Positions 21,804-33,640 of a stretch of 64,000 nucleotides of DNA are shown piece after piece (positions within the stretch are counted from its first letter, which is position 1; the number at the start of each line of letters is the position of its first letter). The DNA comes from Pholiota molesta (lineage: Eukaryota; Basidiomycota; Agaricomycetes; Agaricales; Strophariaceae). The notes under the pieces were generated by a model. It was given only the letters and a program-made list of their open reading frames with translations. It made no database searches and was not told the origin of the DNA. The stretch lies in NCBI GenBank assembly GCA_014925825.1, contig JACGCK010000148.1:1-64000 (forward strand), read 5' to 3'. The position numbers were made by a program, and so were the translations under genes.

Positions 21804-23737
21804 ATGCACGATTTCTGCGATTTACCGCAAGAGCTACATATTCAAATTCTTTCCCATCTCGATGCTGTTTCGCTCATCCGCTGTGCGATGGTGAGATCAT
21901 GTACATCGCTATGATCCTCTGGGGAAAGGCTAACAACCCAGCATCACACAGACATGTACGTCCTTCTACGATACCCTGAAAAGTTCCTCTTTCTTGACAT
22001 GTACTGTTCAGCTGCATCTAGACGGCCTTAAAGATGCGGGGACAACACTCAGCCATACAGACCTCATCGCGTACCTTACGCGCCGACGGCGGGCGTGGTT
22101 TGCACTCGAGACGAATGGGCCTCTTACTGTGCAGACGCAGCCGTATTGCGAGGTATGCGAGCTCGCTGGAGGGGCTTTCGCTACTGTAGGCAGTGATCAC
22201 TTTGAAGTTATATGGCTACCTACCGCCAGCCATGCTGATGGACGTACACTGCGACGACCCTTGAGGGGAATCTCGGTTGCGGAGTTCACGATGGATCCGA
22301 CACAGGATTTGATAGTGTTTTTGGAGGATGACGGGACGTGAGTACTGTGGATTACCTTGTAGTTCAGCAACTTTGAGATTAACCGTCCATAGCCCACCAT
22401 CAATGACCGACACGCGTATCATCCGCATTCACATTCACGCTATATCTACCAATGCCATTCATCCGCAGGCGCAGCAAAGCCCCTTGCAGTTGACGGTCGT
22501 TCCGAAACATGACCGCGCAAATACTTACACCACTGCCGTTCTACAAATTGCATACGGCGTCGTTGCCGTTCATTTCCGTTTCCACAGTCACAATGGTGGA
22601 GGTGAGGCGCGAGCATTGGTATGGGACTGGACTACCTCGGATCTACTATTGGTGCGCACGAATACTATGCTATTTTGTAATATATTTCACAGTAAACAAT
22701 ACAGGACACCTCGACATCTTTCGATCCCCCTCCTCCTCCTTTGGAATATGACTTCGTGCTTCTCGATACCACATACTTTTTCGTAATAACAGCGGCCAAA
22801 TGCGGGGTGATCCAGCTATACAAGCTAGTACGATCCCACGCGGCCCCCAACCAAGCCATCCACCTCGCATCGCTCCACCTTCCACCTACCGCGTACGGCG
22901 TCGCTATTGACAGGATCCACACCCATGCTGGCCCGATTGAGGCAAACCTCCACCCTTATGCACCGTTCACGGTACACGACGATCACCGCCTACACATGTT
23001 TACCGTGCAGTACATACACCCAGATTCGGGGAGGGCACGACCTCATTATGTGAATGTGTTCCTGCACCAGCGCGTGCTCCTAAAGTACGCTCGCCACGCG
23101 CGCACGGTCCAGGAGCATGTGCCACTGGATATTCCCTGGGCGGAATGGGGCCCGCCGAATACACGAGTGGCCCTTTTTCTACCTAGGCAATATGTGTCGC
23201 ACTGGCGAAGGCAAATATACCTACTTCTCGGATGTTGAGGATACTTGCAGTGCTCACATCATGTGTTTCGTGTGCAGATCCGCCTATGGCCAACGCGCCG
23301 TTTTGGCGGCCCCCTACGCCGTCGATGTCTTTGATTTCTCCCTGGCAGCGGTGTTGTCTGTCCAGGGCATTCTGGGTGCTCCTGCAGCTGCATCTGAAAT
23401 TGGGAAACCTGGGCACTTGTTGCCATCCAGTGTGATACGCACGGAGGACGTGCCACTCTTCCTTGACGACGTCGAGACGCATCTTCCGTGTGTGCGATCC
23501 ACACTAAAACTCGATGCTTGCAGAGGATACATTCTCTATGCTGATGGAATCATCGGTGTAAATGTACGTTCACCACTTTCTTTACGTGGGCATATCTATA
23601 TGGGTAGGCTTCAAGCTGCGTACTTATTTGGGTTTTTCCCTGGCTTTATTTCTCGATTTTTGTATTTGCATCATTGACATTTTTTGTTGTAGAACGATAA
23701 CAATGTCAGCTTGGTCTTAAGTACTTATCCTATCTAA
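21804..23737 (+). CDS. F-box protein, apparently whole
   Basis: Exon 1 (21804-21890) encodes the F-box MHDFCDLPQELHIQILSHLD and then AVSLIRCAM. Introns 21891-21951, 22338-22392 and 22652-22704 are GT-AG and keep phase. The next exon runs to about 23,190. The final part (SAYGQRAVLAAPYAVDVFDF onward) is in another frame and must be joined by an intron between about 23,180 and 23,275 that I could not fix. A last intron from 23571 (GTACGT) to 23692 gives a short end stopping at 23737. The C-terminal region (PLEYDFVLLDTTYFFVITA, repeated hydrophobic strands) resembles a beta-propeller-like substrate domain. The protein is presumably an SCF ubiquitin-ligase adaptor. The ATG was chosen because the paralogue downstream starts at the same point. 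Confidence 0.7.
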
Positions 23738-24087
23738 TCTCCAATAGTGGCCCTGCCAAATTGGCCAGAAAGATTTTGACGAATCGATGGACTGGAGACA
23801 ATAGAGAACGTGGCTCGCAGCTATGGCATCACAAGTAGTCCAATCCCATATCTGTATATACAGCTCAGTCTGTATGAGAGTATATAAATAGAGCACCAAC
23901 ATATTGCGCGCGAACTATAAAACGGCATTGTGGAATGTCGTGCCATGGAAAGCACGGTGAAAAGAGATGGAGAGTCGTAAAGGATTCTGCTGGGCAGGTG
24001 GATGGATTGCGTCGGTGAGTGCGAATGTGGACGCGAGCAGTGACTAGCTAGTGATACCGTGGATCTCTTCTTCGATTCTCATCCAAA

Positions 24088-24557
24088 ATGTCGAATGATT
24101 TCTGTGATTTACCGCAAGAGCTGCAAATCAAGATCCTTTCCAACCTCGATGCTGTTTCGCTCATCCGATGTGCCACGGTGAGGCTACGTTCCTTCAATCT
24201 AAAGGCGCAAAATCAATGCGATCACACTTGGATCACACAGACATGTACCTCCATCTACGCAACCGTCCCAGGCTCCTCGTTAACGTACACTATCGAGTTG
24301 CACTGGGATGGCCTCAAGACACTGGAACATCACTCAACTACCCAGAACGCCTCGAGGGCCTCAGGCAGCGACGTCAGGCATGGCGTTCACTGGAGATCAA
24401 GGAACCACTTGTTCGCATTGCGCACCCTGATGCCGACGCATTCGATCTTGTTGGGGGTGCCTATGCGAACATGACCAAGGACCGCTTTGAGATGCTATGG
24501 CTCCCTACGGCGCGCAGCGTCAAGGCACACGCGCTTCAAGGGCCATCACTGTGTTAG
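24088..24557 (+). pseudogene. F-box protein paralogue, frameshifted and truncated
   Basis: It starts MSNDFCDLPQELQIKILSNL, clearly a paralogue of the gene at 21804, with the same first intron position (GTGAGG...CACAG, then TCTS). After IELHWDGLK the coding sense jumps frame near 24,312-24,325 (continuing YPERLEGLRQRRQAW, AFDLVGGAYANM, FEMLWLPTA) and stops at 24557. The remaining two thirds of the paralogue are absent. The pair is a tandem duplication with one decayed member. Confidence 0.75.
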
Positions 24558-24929
24558 GGTGCTGGCGAGAAGGCGCAACGCGGGACCGACAGACGCTAAG
24601 AACGAAGTTGTATAGATGTACGTAGACGTCGAATGTACAAACGAACGTACCTAAGAACGAAGTGGTCAAAAGTGAAGAAGAAAAGTGTAATCTACGGAAT
24701 GTAAAGAGGAAGGTAGTCACGTGTATCGTGACAGTAAACGCATTCTACAGACGGAAAGTAATAGGTTCGGTAACAGAGATATTGATCTTGAATTTGGAGT
24801 AATAGAAAGATGTAAAGAGGACACACATTGTATTCACATTCTCGTTCGAAAACGTCCGTGGTACCTGGCCCTTGAAAAACGAACTACCCATGCCCGGATA
24901 CGAAGTTTAAAAACCAAACTAAAGAAGAG

Positions 24930-25740
24930 TATGTGGAAAGACGGTGCGAGCTGCGGGAACGAATGGAATTGGCTTCCGGTCACAAAGAAGTCCTTCCAAT
25001 CTCAGCGCTCGATATCACCTATTTCAAAGGGGGTGAGGATTGCAGAGACGAACGTGAGACGATGGGGACGTACAGATCTCCGAGCCCTTCTCCAGTCTCA
25101 CGACGCAGATAGACGACATCAGTTTATGTTCTGAAGACCTGGATAATAGGTGCCCTCTTCGCTGAAGAGTCTGAGACGAGCATATCGAGAAACACAGCGA
25201 CTTTTCTTATCACATTGTAGCCTGATACGCTTGCACGAATCAGACGAAACGAAAATTCGGAGGCTCATTGCGTTTTGCGGCCACTCGAAGGGAAAGAGAA
25301 GATACAACGGCTGAAAATAGCATCGTATTCCAGCAGCTCATGCAGGCACACGAACCAATGGAAGCTTCAATGGGAGTGCGATGCTATATTCGACGGCTGA
25401 GCTGACGGTGTTGGGAGCAAAGCAAGACTCAAAAGCAACACACGAGCCCAGGTCCTTCTACAGCACGACAACGCGAATCAATTAACCCATCCTAGGTCCG
25501 CCCTGCTTCAGACGGGAGAGCCGCACTCAAACCTGCAAGCTGCTTCAACACAATACGCGTCGACTTCGTCTTCTCCATGATCGACGGGGGCGAGGTTTAG
25601 CGTTCCATTTTTACGTAGACCGATAACTTCGAAGGAATGCCTAATAATGCGTGTTTGAGAGAAGAGAGGTGCATAGGCCGCCAGGGCAGAAGATGGAGTG
25701 GAAGGTTGTGGAGAGTGCAGAAGACGGGAGAATTCCGAAC
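24930..25740 (+). repeat. Segmental duplication, part X, first copy (with dispersed family copy e)
   Basis: It matches 28,410-29,205 along its length (AGACGACATCA, GAGTCTGAGACGAGCATATC, CTGATACGCTTGCACGAATC, GAAGCTTCAATGGGAGTGCG, CGCGTCGACTTCGTCTTCTC). On the minus strand both copies keep part of the same protein text (SLRIFVSSDSCKRIRLQCDK here), but frames are broken. It is continuous with part Y of the duplication. Confidence 0.8.
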
Positions 25741-27700
25741 ATCGCGTCCAACCTCGTTGACCAGCACCACGTGATTACCGCGTCGCGTAAGAACTTCGAA
25801 TACCCCTGTCTCCTCTCATGCCATTTTCAACGACCCCAGCGTGCGGGCCGCAGATATAATTCGAGCATGAGCTACAAGTGGTCAGAATGTTATGAGCCTC
25901 ATCTACAAACAAAGCATTTGAAAACTAAAGTTAGACCAGGAAGTCGAAATCAATGATCCAAATTGGCAACCCGCCGCCCGGTATATAAAGTAGGAAGAAC
26001 ACACCCCACAAGCAAGGCATCCATCCCCTAGCGCACACCCTACAGAACCAGCGCAAAGAGTGGCTTGCTGTTGGTTTCGATTGCGTGTTACTCCCCACCG
26101 CTCTAGATATCTCAGTTTCGACCAGAAGCGAAATCAGCGCCGTCCTCAAAAGCGTGCGCTCTAACCCCTCCTACTGTCGCGCATTATGCAATTACTCCAA
26201 AACACGCGTAACAAGCATCGAGTATGCTTACCTGAAGGACTTCCGCCCATTTTTAGCTTCGCATTCCGGCGTCGTCTCCAACAATACGCAATGAGGATCA
26301 GGACACAGACCGCTGTCACCACCGCTAACAAAACGCCTACCACAATCTCCCAGATATTATTAGAACCTTTCTGGCGCGCAGAACTTACTTGTGGCTGAGT
26401 GGAAGGTACGGCCTGCAGCGTAGAGGTTGACAATACAGTAACAGGGTTTGGGATTGTCAGCGTTGTAGTGGCCTGTCCCGCCGTTGCTGAATCAGAATTG
26501 ATAGCACGAAGAACGATCCGACATTGCAGCTTTCAAAATCTACAGCATTAATGGAAGCGCAATGCATCAATCTCAGAAGACACTCACCCGGAAGGAGCTC
26601 CGACGCACGCATCCCCAAGCTGTTGGGCATTTCCAGTGCCATTGCAATCACTACCGCAGAACACGATGAGCTCCGACACAGCTGTGCAATTCTTATCATC
26701 GTATACTTTAGGTCAAAAATAAACGCTAGGATGCGCTTACATGGTACGGTGGAAGCGTTCACATTAAACTCAACTGTGGTCCGATTGGTACCAGTAGGTG
26801 GACTGAGGCATTGGCCGCTCCCAGCGGACAATCTTCAACAGGATAAAAAGCAATTTAGAAACGACGAATGTCTTGAGGTAGGACGAACACTCACGGGTTG
26901 ACCCCATTCTCTGGGAACGTCGCATTTGCTGGAGAGCTATGGTCACATCCTCCGTTGTTGTCTATCAGGGGCGAAAATGTCATCGACAGAGAAAATCGAC
27001 ATAGTTCAAAGACTCACAGTAGCGATAAATAAAAGCCACGTCGGCCATTGTTCCGCGATTGAGAGTGGCGAACAAGAAAAAGAGCGGGAAATATCTTGAG
27101 AATAGCTTCGTAGCATCCGACGAGCCTATATACGAACGGGATAAGGTGTAAGCTTTCCTTCGAAACTGATGGAAAGCCTATCCTTCCTGGGGTAGGACGG
27201 CCGAGGAAAGATCGCGTTGTAAATGCACTAAATGGGCCTGAGTAAGACACGCTCTTGGAAAATGAACGAGTTTACGAGCTTCCTCGATGATCATCACCGC
27301 TGGTACTGATCTTGCAAAGTTAGATTGTATTTATAGTGTTAGGTATCTAGTCGTCGGTAGCACGTTCTCGATCTTGAGTGTTTTAATGTGGATCTCGTGG
27401 CCTTGGAGTTGGAGATGAAGTCGCAAAAGCGCATGGGCGCTTTAATGCATACTACAACAAAGTTACTAGAACAACACCGGCGGGAAAGGAGCAATGTTTT
27501 CAGATTTGGAAGGCAGGTATTGTTTTCAGCTGTTCATCGATTGATAGTGGCCTTACTACGGCAACAGATACTGATACACGCATCAAGATGTTGGTTATAT
27601 ACGCTTCTACGATACTCCAAATGCTGTCAAGCAGATAAACAGTGATGCGGAACAGGCCAGTCGCTTAATCCTACTTACTTTTAGGCTTTTGTTCAATGCA
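25741..27700 (+). repeat. Segmental duplication, part Y, first copy
   Basis: It matches 33,244-35,280 in order: GTTGACCAGCACCACGTG, GGTATATAAAGTAGGAAGAA, the membrane-protein gene, then the 3' flank to the TTAGGCTTTTGTTCAATG stretch near 27,685. Together with part X this is one uninterrupted unit of about 2.8 kb and gives the pre-insertion state of the second copy. Confidence 0.8.
26112..27048 (-). pseudogene. Single-pass membrane protein with Cys-rich ectodomain, copy A, frameshifted
   Basis: Minus-strand exons read MADVAFIYRY, NNGGCDHSSPANATFPENG, then SGQCLSPPTGTNRTTVEF, an exon with FCGSDCNGTGNAQQLGDAC, and a last long exon with one membrane helix (WEIVVGVLLAVVTAVCVLIL) and a WRRRR stop-transfer. 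Relative to copy B, two extra bases lie in the stretch around 26,500-26,515, which throws the stalk out of frame with the upstream exons. It also lacks two of the three stalk repeats found in copy B. The N-terminal start is uncertain because a hydrophobic stretch (YFPLFFLFATL) is in frame just upstream of the ATG at 27048 and could be a signal peptide. Function is unknown. Confidence 0.6.
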
Positions 27701-28410
27701 GAATCAGAATGATAAGCTGCATCAGCCATCCCGCAATCGTGAATGGCAAAGCGGACAATGGGATGATGTAGTCAAGTACCTACGTCGACATCGACGATGG
27801 CTTCGCAGGCACCGCGCTCCTCATCGACGAGTTCTGATTTCGTCGAGTTTCGATGCACATATCCAGATATTCTATCTAGTTACTTCCATAAAGGACACGC
27901 ATCTCACTGCCATACGTAGCGCGTCCAGCTGCGCACCTGAACGCTCGAAGCTCTAGCCATCTTTTGCGACACTCGTCAGCCAGAAGATAGCGTGGACAGA
28001 GAAACTGGGTACTTGCCTCTGTTTCCCTCCTTCGGTGGATGGGGTTCGTTGTGAAGGCAGTCCTGGTAACGTAGGCGAAGGATCGGGCATCGTTATCCAA
28101 TTGGAGAGCAACCCCTGTAGACGCATCGACCAGCTGAAGCGCGAGTCCAAGATACGGCGCTATTACCGAACGAAAAGCCATCTCTAGCACTACGACCTTC
28201 CCGCGCCAGCGGTGCTTCACCTAGGGTAGCCGCGCTCAAACCGGCGGGGCTGCTCCAACGGAATAGGCGTCGACATCTCTTCTGCTTAATTGACGGAAGC
28301 GGAGTTGTGAGGTCCATTTTGAATGTATAGCGGTAAAGAAATGCATACTGGAGCGAACTTGAGAGGAGAGGGATGGATAGGCCGCCAGGGCAGAAGGTGG
28401 AACTTGGAAA
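27701..28410 (+). repeat. Dispersed repeat family, copy f, and short unique spacer
   Basis: From about 27,925 the sequence matches copies c and d (GCTCTAGCCATCTTTTGCGA, ACGACCTTCCCGCGCCAGCG). The 200 bp before it are unique and without a gene. Confidence 0.65.
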
Positions 28411-28502
28411 GAATATGTGAAAGGACAGAGCGGACTGCGCGAACGGGTGGAGTTAACTTCCAGTCACATAGAGGTCCGTCCAATCTCAGGGCTCGATGAC
28501 AC

Positions 28503-28832
28503 CTATTTCAAAGGTCGTGAGGATTGGAGAGACGAATGTGAGACGATGGCGACGTACAGATCTCCACGACCTTCTCTAGTTCCACGACGCAGATAGACGA
28601 CATAACTTCGTTTACTGAAGACCTGGACGAGAGGTGCCTTCTTCACAGAAGAGTCTGAGACGAGCATATCCAGAAACATAGCGACCTTTTCTTTATCACA
28701 TCTTAACCTGATACGCTTGCACGAATCAGGCGAAACGAAAATCCGAAGCTTCAGTCCGTTTTGCACCCACTCCAAGGGAAAGAGATAATACAGCGGCCGG
28801 GCATCGTCTTTCAGCAGTTCATGCAGACACAT
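28503..28832 (-). CDS. Short unknown open frame in the duplicated segment
   Basis: The frame has a true ATG and reads MCLHELLKDDARPLYYLFPL onward. The best argument for coding origin is that the copy at 25,119-25,307 retains the same protein words despite nucleotide changes. It may be a fragment of a larger gene: upstream in-frame text (PRSAFENSIALPLKLSLVHV) is in another frame. The family is not recognised. No signal peptide or membrane segment is seen. Confidence 0.3.
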   Translation of the reverse strand: MCLHELLKDDARPLYYLFPLEWVQNGLKLRIFVSPDSCKRIRLRCDKEKVAMFLDMLVSDSSVKKAPLVQVFSKRSYVVYLRRGTREGRGDLYVAIVSHSSLQSSRPLK

Positions 28833-29194
28833 GAACCAATGAAAGCTTCAATGGGAGTGCGATACTATTTTCGAACGCTGAGCGGGGTTGGGAGCAAAGC
28901 AACATCCAAAGGCAACATACCGAGCCTAGTCCATTCTCCAGCACGACGACGCGAATCCACGAGCCCATCCTAGATCCGCCCTGCTTCAGAAGGGAGAGCC
29001 ACACTCTCCCGGCGGGGCTGCTTCAGCACAACACGCGTCGACTTCGTCTTCTCCCTGATTGACGGGTGCGAGGGGTCCATTTTCAAGTAGAGCGATAGCT
29101 GCGAAGGAATGTGTGACAACGCACGTTTGAGAGGAGAGGGAATGCGTAGGCCGCCAGGGCAGAATATGGGGTTGAACGTTGAAGGTTGTGGAGG

Positions 29195-29205
29195 TGCAGA
29201 AGACA
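29195..29205. repeat. Target-site duplication, left (TGCAGAAGACA)
   Basis: Identical 11 bp stand at 33233-33243, directly outside the other end of the element. Confidence 0.9.
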
Positions 29206-29289
29206 GTGAATGCAATTGACCCAGCAGGTTTGTTCGAAACATGTCACATGATATTTTTCCCATCCGCCAAAGTTGAACTTAGACAGAAT
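29206..29289 (+). repeat. MULE terminal inverted repeat, left
   Basis: It pairs with 33148-33232. The outermost 36 bases are identical in both copies. Confidence 0.9.
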
Positions 29290-29549
29290 AATGTATTGGA
29301 CGAGATTGTACGCTGTGAAAATATATATTCTTGGCGTTCCTTGGCGCAGCCCCACGAGCTCTCGAGTCCCGATTAGTCCAATTTCCATAACAATTATGGT
29401 GGCCCTGGTGGGGATTTATTGTCACGGTACGCGGTGTGACTAATGTGCAAACGCGTACGCGATTCCACGACGCGTCGAAGTTTCGAAAGAATCTCTAATT
29501 CCGCTGCATCACCCACACCTTCTCAGGCTTGACAGCCGGCTTCTACCCG

Positions 29550-32500
29550 ATGGATGATCAGAAGAAGCAAACATGTTCGAAGTGCAAGAGGAGCAAGCCA
29601 TACAACGCGAATGAATTCAAAATAAAGGGAACCGGAGGCTTGTCCAAAATCTGCAAGTCCTGTCTACTACATATTTCCGAGGCCAGACGCGACGCGATGG
29701 ATGCTGAGAAGGAAAATAAATCAATGGCATCGGATGACGCGCTTGATGGAGATGACGACACAAAGGACTCACGACATTGACGCTCGACGTATTTTTGGAC
29801 ACCATCGCAGCAGCACAGAATCTCACCACATTTACGGCGTTGGTGGATTTATCGGAAATGCCTGGGAGTGGGAATCATGACTTGAGGGCAAAGGAGCTAG
29901 CAAAATGTATCTGGGAGCACACAAAATACCGGTTTATGTTCGTACCTTTAGATTTATTAAGAGCAATATAATTTTAATCCAAATTCTAGCTATCATAGCG
30001 CATACAGGAAGAGAAAAGAACCTGCAACTCGATTTATGTTCCATTGCGCACAAGTTAATACGCGTCAACATCTGCCGAAGAAAGGGAAGGGCGGAAAGGA
30101 ACGCGACAAAGTTCAAATGGATACCTTCGAATGTCACGGATGGCTCCATATCACAATTGGGGACGCGTCGGATGTTGCGTTGGTAAAGTATAATCATAAA
30201 GAAGATCACATCCTCTATTGCGACGTGGAAGTTCCACCAGATATTCAAGCATATATTGGAGAGAATAAAAATATGACACCGACTCAGGTATGTAGACGTT
30301 CTCACAGGCACAAAAATATTAAGTTACTGAATCTTCTAATTACAGTTGTGGGATGAAATCTTGAAGAAATACCCGGCTCCAAATTTCTCGCGGAAATCAG
30401 TTTACCAGATATGGATTGGCCACTGTAGTCAGCAATGGAAGCGCGATGAAGATGAAGTCAAATCTGCAAACAAGCTCCTTCACGAAGCCGCAATGCTTCC
30501 GGAAACATCGCTTTATCAAATAGTCGAAATTCCACTCAAAGAACGCAATGGCTTCACCGCAATAGCTTTATCTCTTCCTCAAGCATTACGTCAATTTGGA
30601 GGAAAAATTCGTGAGGTTTCACTTGATTCCGCTTGTGAGTTTACATCGGTCAATCGTCGTTGATATGCTAAATATCTAAATTAATTCAGGGAACACCAAT
30701 GGATCTCGCTTTGAAGTCTATGCACTTCTTGGAGAGCTGTATGGCTCAGGGTGTCCACTTGGCTATCTGCTCCTCCGCTCAGCTGAGAATAGTGAAAGCG
30801 GTGGAAAAGAAAATTATATCAAGGAATTTCTGGCGCATATCAAGGACACCTGGAACATTCATGCAATTATCACACTCACCGACAAAGATCTATCTGAAAT
30901 CAACGCCTTCCGTGAGGTATATCCAGATGCAAAGCATCAGTTGTGCTTTTGGCACTGCCTTCGAGCCATTAAAATGCGTCTTTCAATTTTGCGCAGGCGC
31001 CCCAAATATTACGACATCAAGGAAGCCAAGAAGGAGTTTGATTGGATCGATGAGGCATTTGTCCCGCTTGCTCAGGTAAAAAACGCGAACCAATTAATAT
31101 CAGTAAGTTCATTTACCAATGCAGCTGGAAACATAAATCTCATTTACTGAAACAGAGCCAATATGTTGCACAAACCGCAATACCGAACATCACACTTCGT
31201 TTCAATGGAGCCAATCTAAATTTAGCACCCAAACCGGCACCAGTCCCTCAGCGTCTAACGATCCGTCTTGGTGGTATTGTTCGATCAGTTGTCCCAGTAC
31301 ATCCCAGATGGATGGGGAATACTGAACCTCTCACTCAGGACTGGGTTTCCGACGAGGAAGACGAGGAAGGTGATCTTGCTGATCAGGTCGAAAAGCTCGA
31401 TGACGAAGAAGATCAAGAAGATGGCCCCGACTGGATGTTTGATGAAGGGGAAATCTTGTCAAACGCACCTGATTATGTTTTCTGCCCTGCCGCCCATCGA
31501 AAACAGCTCCTGCGAATGTTTACTAAACACTTCTGCCAGCATCCTTATTTTCCTGAACGATTGGCTGACGGAAACTGGACGAAAGAAAAGATACGGCTTA
31601 ATGCAGTGCACGAAATGTACTCATTCTGTCGGGGACGAGGGCTCCGCGAAGTTTGGGGATATATGTGGTCTTCTTGGTATTCTCCGAAAATGTGGGCGCT
31701 CTGGGCACGTTCAACTTCACCATATGTTTCACGGCTGCGAACAACCATGGGCGTTGAAAACTACTGGCGGCAATTGAAACACAACTATCTCCACAATACT
31801 CCGCGGCCTCGTCTCGATCACCTCATATGGATTTTAATCTACAAGGTTACGCCTACATTTATGGCACGTGGAAACATATTGCAGGACACTTTTCGCCTTG
31901 GCCGCTCGAAGCAACTCAGCACATTTCAAAGGTACTTCAAGAAGAACTGGGAAAAGCACGCAGAAAAGGAACTCGGAACTACGAAATACATAACTAATGT
32001 TTCAGCCTGGACTTGTACATGTGGACGCCAAAAATACGATTGCCACCACCTCTGCAAGCATCTCGTTCAATCTGTTCCGCCACCACCGACGAAATTTTGG
32101 GGCGAAATCAGGCGACGCCGCGTCCGCCCTCTGTATCAACATCCCGCCTTGCAAGCAAGAAATCCGGGTCCAGAAAACGAACAGTCAAACGAGTTGGAGA
32201 TGGCAGGAACTATTACCGATGGCGACGATTATGAGATCTCTCCCGGAAACAAAAGTATCTTGAGGGGAGGAGGTGGATGGAGAGAACTTGAATTACATGG
32301 TAACGTCGGTAAGTTTCTTCAACAACGAGCATCCTATTTCCATTACTTAACAGCCAAACAGCATCTGGAAAACGAAAACGTCTGGAAGATCCTGAGTCCA
32401 AGATTGAAGATACCATTGATTTAGTCACCCCTACTGCAAAACGTGCACGATCTACCGATCCATCGACTTCAACCATCTTATCCCCACCCGAAATCATTGA

Positions 32501-32957
32501 CATTACCTCGAGTTCGCCGGGCTCCATTCAGATGCTGTTACGAGAGGATTTTGAAAGTTCGAATCGGGTGTGTATTGAAGATAGCGATGATGATGACGAG
32601 GTGAGTGCTGAGAACGATCCTTTGATTCCGTGGTATACAAACCTGATTTGCCTATGCTAGCTTGAAAATGCCAGAAAAATCATCAAACGGCGCGCTGAAG
32701 CATTGAAAAAAGCAGGGGAAATACTCGCCATGGAAGCAGACAGACCTAAAACAAATCGCAAGAGGCTTATCTCTTTAGCGCGCGACCGTTTTGGTGAAAG
32801 TGCAATCCATTTCGTCGAAGATATCAACCGCCATGTCAAAACGGGACGCAAACGCGACACAACATGGGCAATTGGTAAGGACAAGATCGCGAAGAGACGT
32901 GTGCGAAACACAATGGGTTATATGGCACCAACGGACGACGAACATGATGATAAGTAG
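29550..32957 (+). CDS. MULE transposase (DDE, SWIM zinc finger), seven exons
   Basis: The N-terminus has a four-cysteine zinc knuckle (CSKCKRSKPYN ... ICKSCL). After one apparent frameshift near 29,740-29,775 (no intron fits), exons join in phase across introns 29938-29989, about 30289-30346, 30635-30689, 31076-31155, 32309-32361 and 32601-32660. Catalytic acidic residues are visible: first Asp in SLDSAWNTNGSRFEVY, second Asp in TLTDKD, the CFWH motif before the spacer, and the Glu in TTMGVENYWRQLKHNYL. A SWIM finger (WTCTCGRQKYDCHHLCKH) follows, as in plant and fungal MULE transposases. Then come a nuclear-type basic tail and an Asp-rich segment (EDSDDDDE). It would cut at the terminal repeats and paste. 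The single frameshift may be real decay or an assembly error; otherwise the gene looks functional. Confidence 0.88.
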
Positions 32958-33147
32958 ACTGTATTGTCTCTTATACTTTGGTTATTCTTGCACAAATTTG
33001 TGTATTGACTTTCAAGTATACTACCCGACTAAATATAGAGCATATCTAATCCCTCGCTTGTTCCTCGCTAAGATTCATCTCCCTCGGTAAGACTCGTTCG
33101 GCGTCATTACCAGTGCCCAGCCTCCTTGGCAGCTCCAAGCGAGGCTC

Positions 33148-33232
33148 ATTCTGTCGAAGTTCAAATTTGGCGGATGGGAAAAATACCATGTGCACGTGTT
33201 TCGAACAAACCTGCTGGGTCAATTGCATTCAC
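33148..33232 (-). repeat. MULE terminal inverted repeat, right
   Basis: Reverse complement of 29206-29289 with a one-base length difference. Confidence 0.9.
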
Positions 33233-33243
33233 TGCAGAAGACA
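33233..33243. repeat. Target-site duplication, right (TGCAGAAGACA)
   Basis: Identical to 29195-29205. Confidence 0.9.
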
Positions 33244-33640
33244 GGGACACTGAAATTTAAAATCGTCCAACATCGTTGACCAGCCCCACGTGATTCCCGC
33301 GTGTCGCGTAAGAATTTAGAATACCCCTGTTTCCTCTGAGGCTCTCTCAAGCCATCTTCAACGGTCCCAACGTGCAGACTGCAGATAGAATTCAAGCATG
33401 AGCTACACCTGGTCAGAATATTATGAGCCTTATCTATGAACAACGCATTCTACAGTAAGGCGAAATATTGAGAACTGAAGTTAGACCAAGCAGTCGAAAT
33501 CAATTATCCTAATTGGCAACCCGGTATATAAAGTAGGAAGAACGCACCCCACAACCAAGGCATCCCCTAGCGCACACCCTCCGAAACCAGCTGAGGGAGC
33601 GTCTTTCCATCGGTTTCAATTCGTGAGATTCCCCACCGTC

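Larger units (their letters stand above)
28411..29205 (+). repeat. Segmental duplication, part X, second copy
   Basis: Counterpart of 24,930-25,740. It retains a longer open frame on the minus strand (28503-28832, 109 codons, with text KLRIFVSPDSCKRIRLRCDK). It ends exactly at the left border of the Mutator-like element. Confidence 0.8.
29206..33232 (+). mobile_element. Mutator-like (MULE) DNA transposon, 4,027 bp
   Basis: Terminal inverted repeats are 29206-29289 and 33148-33232 (84/85 bp, about 90% identical, starting GTGAATGCAATTGACCC). It is flanked by an 11-bp target duplication, within the 8-11 bp usual for Mutator-like elements. It carries one spliced transposase gene. The undisrupted target exists in this same window near 25,710, in the first copy of the segmental duplication. 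Confidence 0.92.

Noticed and set aside
24721..25134. 137-codon plus-strand frame
   Set aside because: About half lies in the duplicated segment, where the second copy does not keep the frame. Basic composition without a domain.
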